Part shown: piece by piece, positions 61,653 through 64,000 of the stretch
Position numbering within the stretch: position 1 is the stretch's first letter
How the letters are laid out: every line of letters starts with the position of its first letter
DNA from: Pseudoruminococcus_B sp937901805
GTDB taxonomy: Bacteria > Bacillota > Clostridia > Oscillospirales > Ruminococcaceae
DNA: 64,000 nt
Direction: 5' to 3'
Assembly (NCBI GenBank): GCA_963560245.1
Contig: CAUWNS010000005.1
Coordinates: 1-64,000 of the forward strand
Made by a program: the position numbers and the translations under genes
Notes under the pieces: model-generated
Database searches by the model: none
The model's input: only the letters and a program-made list of their open reading frames with translations
What the model was told of the DNA's origin: nothing

Positions 61653-62816
61653 ATGGAGGATAAAATCACACTTGCCTGCAAACAATTTGCCAAAGTGCTG
61701 GAAAGCCAGCTGCGCCGTGTTGAGGCGATGAAGGCACAGGAAGGATTTCTTGATTACGGGAAGCTTAGCCCGATTATCATCGGGATCTGCGGCGGGGATG
61801 GAATCGGCCCGGTCATTACCGGACAGGCGCACCGTATGCTCGAATTCCTGCTCGCCGATGAAGTAAAGGCCGGAAAAATTCAGTTCAAGGTCATTGACGG
61901 ATTGACCATTGAAAACCGGATTGCCGTGGGAAAGGCAATCCCGGATGATGTACTGGCGGAACTCAAAAGCTGTCATGTCATTCTCAAAGGGCCGACGACA
62001 ACCCCGCAGAAAGGGGACGGCAGGCCGAATATCGAGAGCGCCAACGTCGCCATGCGCAAAGAACTGGATTTGTTTGCCAATATACGCCCGGTCAAAGTGC
62101 CGTCGAAAGGAATCAACTGGACAATTTTCCGCGAGAATACCGAGGGCGGATACGCCGTCGGCAGCGAGGGGATCAACGTGACGGACGACCTGGCTGTGGA
62201 TTTTACCGTAACAACCCGTCAGGGAACCGAACGGATTGCGCGGCTGGCCTATGATTTTGCCCGCAAAAATGGGTTTACCCGCGTCTCCCTGGTTACAAAG
62301 GCCAACGTCATCAAAACGACGGACGGCAACTTTCTGGAAATCTGTCATGAAGTGGCGAAAGATTATCCGGAAATCACCACGGATGAATGGTATGCAGATA
62401 TCATGACCGCGAAACTTATTGATGAAAAGCGCCGCCGGGATTTCCAGGTGCTTCTTCTGCCAAACCTGTACGGGGATATTATCTCGGACGAGGCCGCAGA
62501 GTTTCAGGGCGGCGTGGGTACGGCGGGCGCCGCTAATACTGGAAAACGGTATGCCATGTTTGAAGCGATCCATGGTTCCGCACCCCGCATGGTTACGGAG
62601 GGCCGCGGCGCCTATGCAGATCCCTGCTCCATGCTGCGTGCGGCGGCGATGCTCCTCTCCCATATCGGCTATCAGGAGAAATCGGATAAATTGACCCGTG
62701 CTCTGGATATCTGTTCGTTTGAAGAAAGGCGCCTGACCATCACCGGACGGGATACTGGAGCCACCTGTGAAGAATTTTCAGATTATGTTATGGAGACAAT
62801 TCAGGCTTTGGATTAA
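61653..62816 (+). CDS. Isocitrate dehydrogenase (isocitrate/isopropylmalate DH family)
   Basis: 387 residues. The substrate motif S129-x-N131-x3-R135 (ESANVAMRKELDLFANIRPVK) fits isocitrate rather than isopropylmalate, and NLYGDIISDEAAEFQGG and the DEW...D metal region are intact. The N-terminal 40 residues are an extension. It would form 2-oxoglutarate for glutamate synthesis, the third step of the cluster. It lies 24 bases after aconitase, co-transcribed, and ends at a good terminator. Coenzyme preference (NAD or NADP) cannot be assigned by eye. Confidence 0.9.
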   Translation: MEDKITLACKQFAKVLESQLRRVEAMKAQEGFLDYGKLSPIIIGICGGDGIGPVITGQAHRMLEFLLADEVKAGKIQFKVIDGLTIENRIAVGKAIPDDVLAELKSCHVILKGPTTTPQKGDGRPNIESANVAMRKELDLFANIRPVKVPSKGINWTIFRENTEGGYAVGSEGINVTDDLAVDFTVTTRQGTERIARLAYDFARKNGFTRVSLVTKANVIKTTDGNFLEICHEVAKDYPEITTDEWYADIMTAKLIDEKRRRDFQVLLLPNLYGDIISDEAAEFQGGVGTAGAANTGKRYAMFEAIHGSAPRMVTEGRGAYADPCSMLRAAAMLLSHIGYQEKSDKLTRALDICSFEERRLTITGRDTGATCEEFSDYVMETIQALD

Positions 62817-62825
62817 ATCATACGC

Positions 62826-62861
62826 ATTTCCCCGGAGAGTGCTCTTCGGGGAAATTTTTTG
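62826..62861 (+). terminator. Terminator of the citrate/aconitase/isocitrate cluster
   Basis: ATTTCCCCGGAGAG pairs with CTCTTCGGGGAAAT around a short loop, then T6. Confidence 0.88.
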
Positions 62862-62915
62862 TCCGCTTTGGGAAAATCCGTGTATAAAAAGTCTGTTAAA
62901 ATCATGGAGAAAGGG

Positions 62916-62971
62916 TTGTGATTTGTTCCGGCGTCCCGTATAATCAGATTGTATGACTGACCAGTCAGTCA
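62916..62971 (+). promoter_or_regulatory. Promoter and TetR-type operator of the RND permease
   Basis: TTGTGA (62916-62921), a 17-base spacer and TATAAT (62939-62944). A perfect palindrome TGACTGAC-CA-GTCAGTCA (62954-62971) covers the transcription start region. The form TGACTGAC/GTCAGTCA is typical of AcrR/TetR operators, so the efflux gene is probably repressed until an inducer binds. Confidence 0.7.
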
Positions 62972-63002
62972 ATTAAAGAGAGATCATTGGAGGATGACTG
63001 CA

Positions 63003-64000
63003 TGTTTTCGAAATTCAGTGTAAAACGGCCGCTCACCATTGTGGTAGCGGCAATTTTGGTGCTGATCCTGGGCTGTGTCTCGTTTACTGGGATGAAAACG
63101 GATCTGCTGCCGAAAATGGATTTGCCCTATGTCATTGTAGCAACGACTTACCCGGGTGCAAGCCCGGAAAAGGTGGAACTGACCGTAACAAAACCACTGG
63201 AACAGGCACTTGCCACGACCAGCGGTGTTGAAGAAGTCACCAGTGTTTCCAGTGAAAATTACAGTATGGTCATCCTGCAGTTTACCCAGGATACGAATAT
63301 GGACAGCGCCATGATTGAAATGAGCGGGAATATCGATCTTGTCAAGGGGCAGCTGGACAGTTCTGTCGGCACCCCGATGCTGATGAAGATGAATCCGGAT
63401 ATGCTTCCCATCATGGTGGCAAGCGTGGATATGGATGGGAAAGATATCCGGGAAATTTCCCGTTTCACAACCGATACGGTGATCCCCGCTTTGGAGCGCG
63501 TGGACGGCGTCGCCTCTATCGGCACCATGGGCCTGGTAGAGGAGAGCCTGCGGATCACCCTGGATCAGGAGAAAATTGACGAGCTCAACGATAAAGTGCT
63601 CGCTTCAGTAGATTCCGGGCTTGCCGATGCCAAATCCCAGCTGGACGCCGGAGAGGCTCAGCTTGCCGCGGCAAAACAGCAGCTGGAACAGACCAAGGAG
63701 GAGAAAACCACGCAGCTGCTGGATGCCCAGCAGAAATTAGCCGATGGAAAACAACAGCTCCAAGATGCTCTGGATGCGATTCCTTCTGCTTTGACAAAAG
63801 CCCAGGAGGAACGCCAGAAACTGGTAGAACAGAAAACCCAACTGGAAGAAGCGATTAAGCAGATAACGGACGCGGGGATTCCAGTACCGGAAGAACAGCA
63901 GAAAGCGTTAGAACAACTCGTTGCCGGGATTACCGTCTGCGATGAGGGCATTGCCAAGGCCCAAAGCCAGCAGACGGCTCTCCAGCAGCAGCTTTCTCAG
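63003..64000 (+). CDS. RND family permease with coiled-coil insertion, 5' part
   Basis: 332 residues are visible, open at the window end. An N-terminal membrane helix (RPLTIVVAAILVLILGCVSF) and the RND porter start (LPKMDLPYVIVATTYPGASPEKVELTVTKPLEQAL) match HAE1-type pumps. From about residue 200 a heptad-rich, Gln/Leu/Ala-rich segment (AKSQLDAGEAQLAAAKQQLE...) of over 130 residues interrupts the porter domain, where ordinary AcrB-like proteins have none. Gram-positive RND proteins lack an outer-membrane partner, and the insertion may span the wall or mediate assembly. Confidence 0.85.

Noticed and set aside
1..64000. CRISPR array, phage module or restriction system
   Set aside because: No regularly spaced repeats, structural phage genes or methylase/endonuclease pairs were seen.

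Overview
The window looks like chromosomal DNA of an endospore-forming Gram-positive anaerobe in the class Clostridia, most likely the Oscillospiraceae/Ruminococcaceae side. This is inferred from spore genes (gpr, spoIIP) next to rpsT, pyruvate formate-lyase with its activase, a Re-type citrate synthase, sugar ABC importers with no local ATPase, strong AGGAGG ribosome-binding sites and many intrinsic terminators. No rRNA or CRISPR array was seen. One tRNA (Leu, TAA) is present.

Bases 1 to about 4,510 are the end of an integrated mobilizable element: a leftward partial gene, a hairpin-rich putative oriT, a mobC-like gene broken by an in-frame TGA, a MobA/VirD2-type relaxase, a small element protein and a large serine recombinase. 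From 4,575 to 15.6 kb most genes point left: a DUF1846 protein, three MATE exporters, an NYN protein whose frame has no ordinary start codon, an ATP-grasp/esterase pair, a CD3324-family protein and a CAP-domain lipoprotein. Bases 15.6 to 16.4 kb are almost empty.

From 16.4 to 28 kb lie oleate hydratase with a TetR regulator, tRNA-Leu, a TIM-barrel isomerase, GntR and AraC regulators, an Fe-S aldo/keto reductase, a DUF1461 membrane protein, and two paralogous sugar isomerases flanking an M3 oligopeptidase. A very AT-rich 970-bp divergent region then leads into a carbohydrate ABC importer operon (28.7 to 32.1 kb). Its promoter, a possible operator and a long hairpin leader can all be read in the sequence.

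From 32 to 48.5 kb are cardiolipin synthase, an M20 peptidase fused to an ATC-hydrolase-like domain, an ECF S component, a Nudix hydrolase, a fourth MATE exporter behind a consensus promoter and a leader-peptide/terminator attenuator, rsmA, a dCMP-type deaminase, pflB-pflA, a surface protein, an HD protein, galE, and a LysR/nitroreductase pair. From 48.7 to 64 kb are a heterodimeric ABC exporter, small regulators, spoIIP-gpr divergent from rpsT, a 50-residue membrane protein, a methyltransferase, a Re-citrate synthase / GntR / aconitase / isocitrate dehydrogenase cluster that would make 2-oxoglutarate for glutamate, and the start of an RND permease with a coiled-coil insertion under a TetR-type palindrome.

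The most notable items are the MATE attenuator with its overlooked 24-codon leader peptide, the structured leader of the sugar ABC operon, the M20/ATC-hydrolase fusion, and the operator-controlled Re-citrate synthase cluster.
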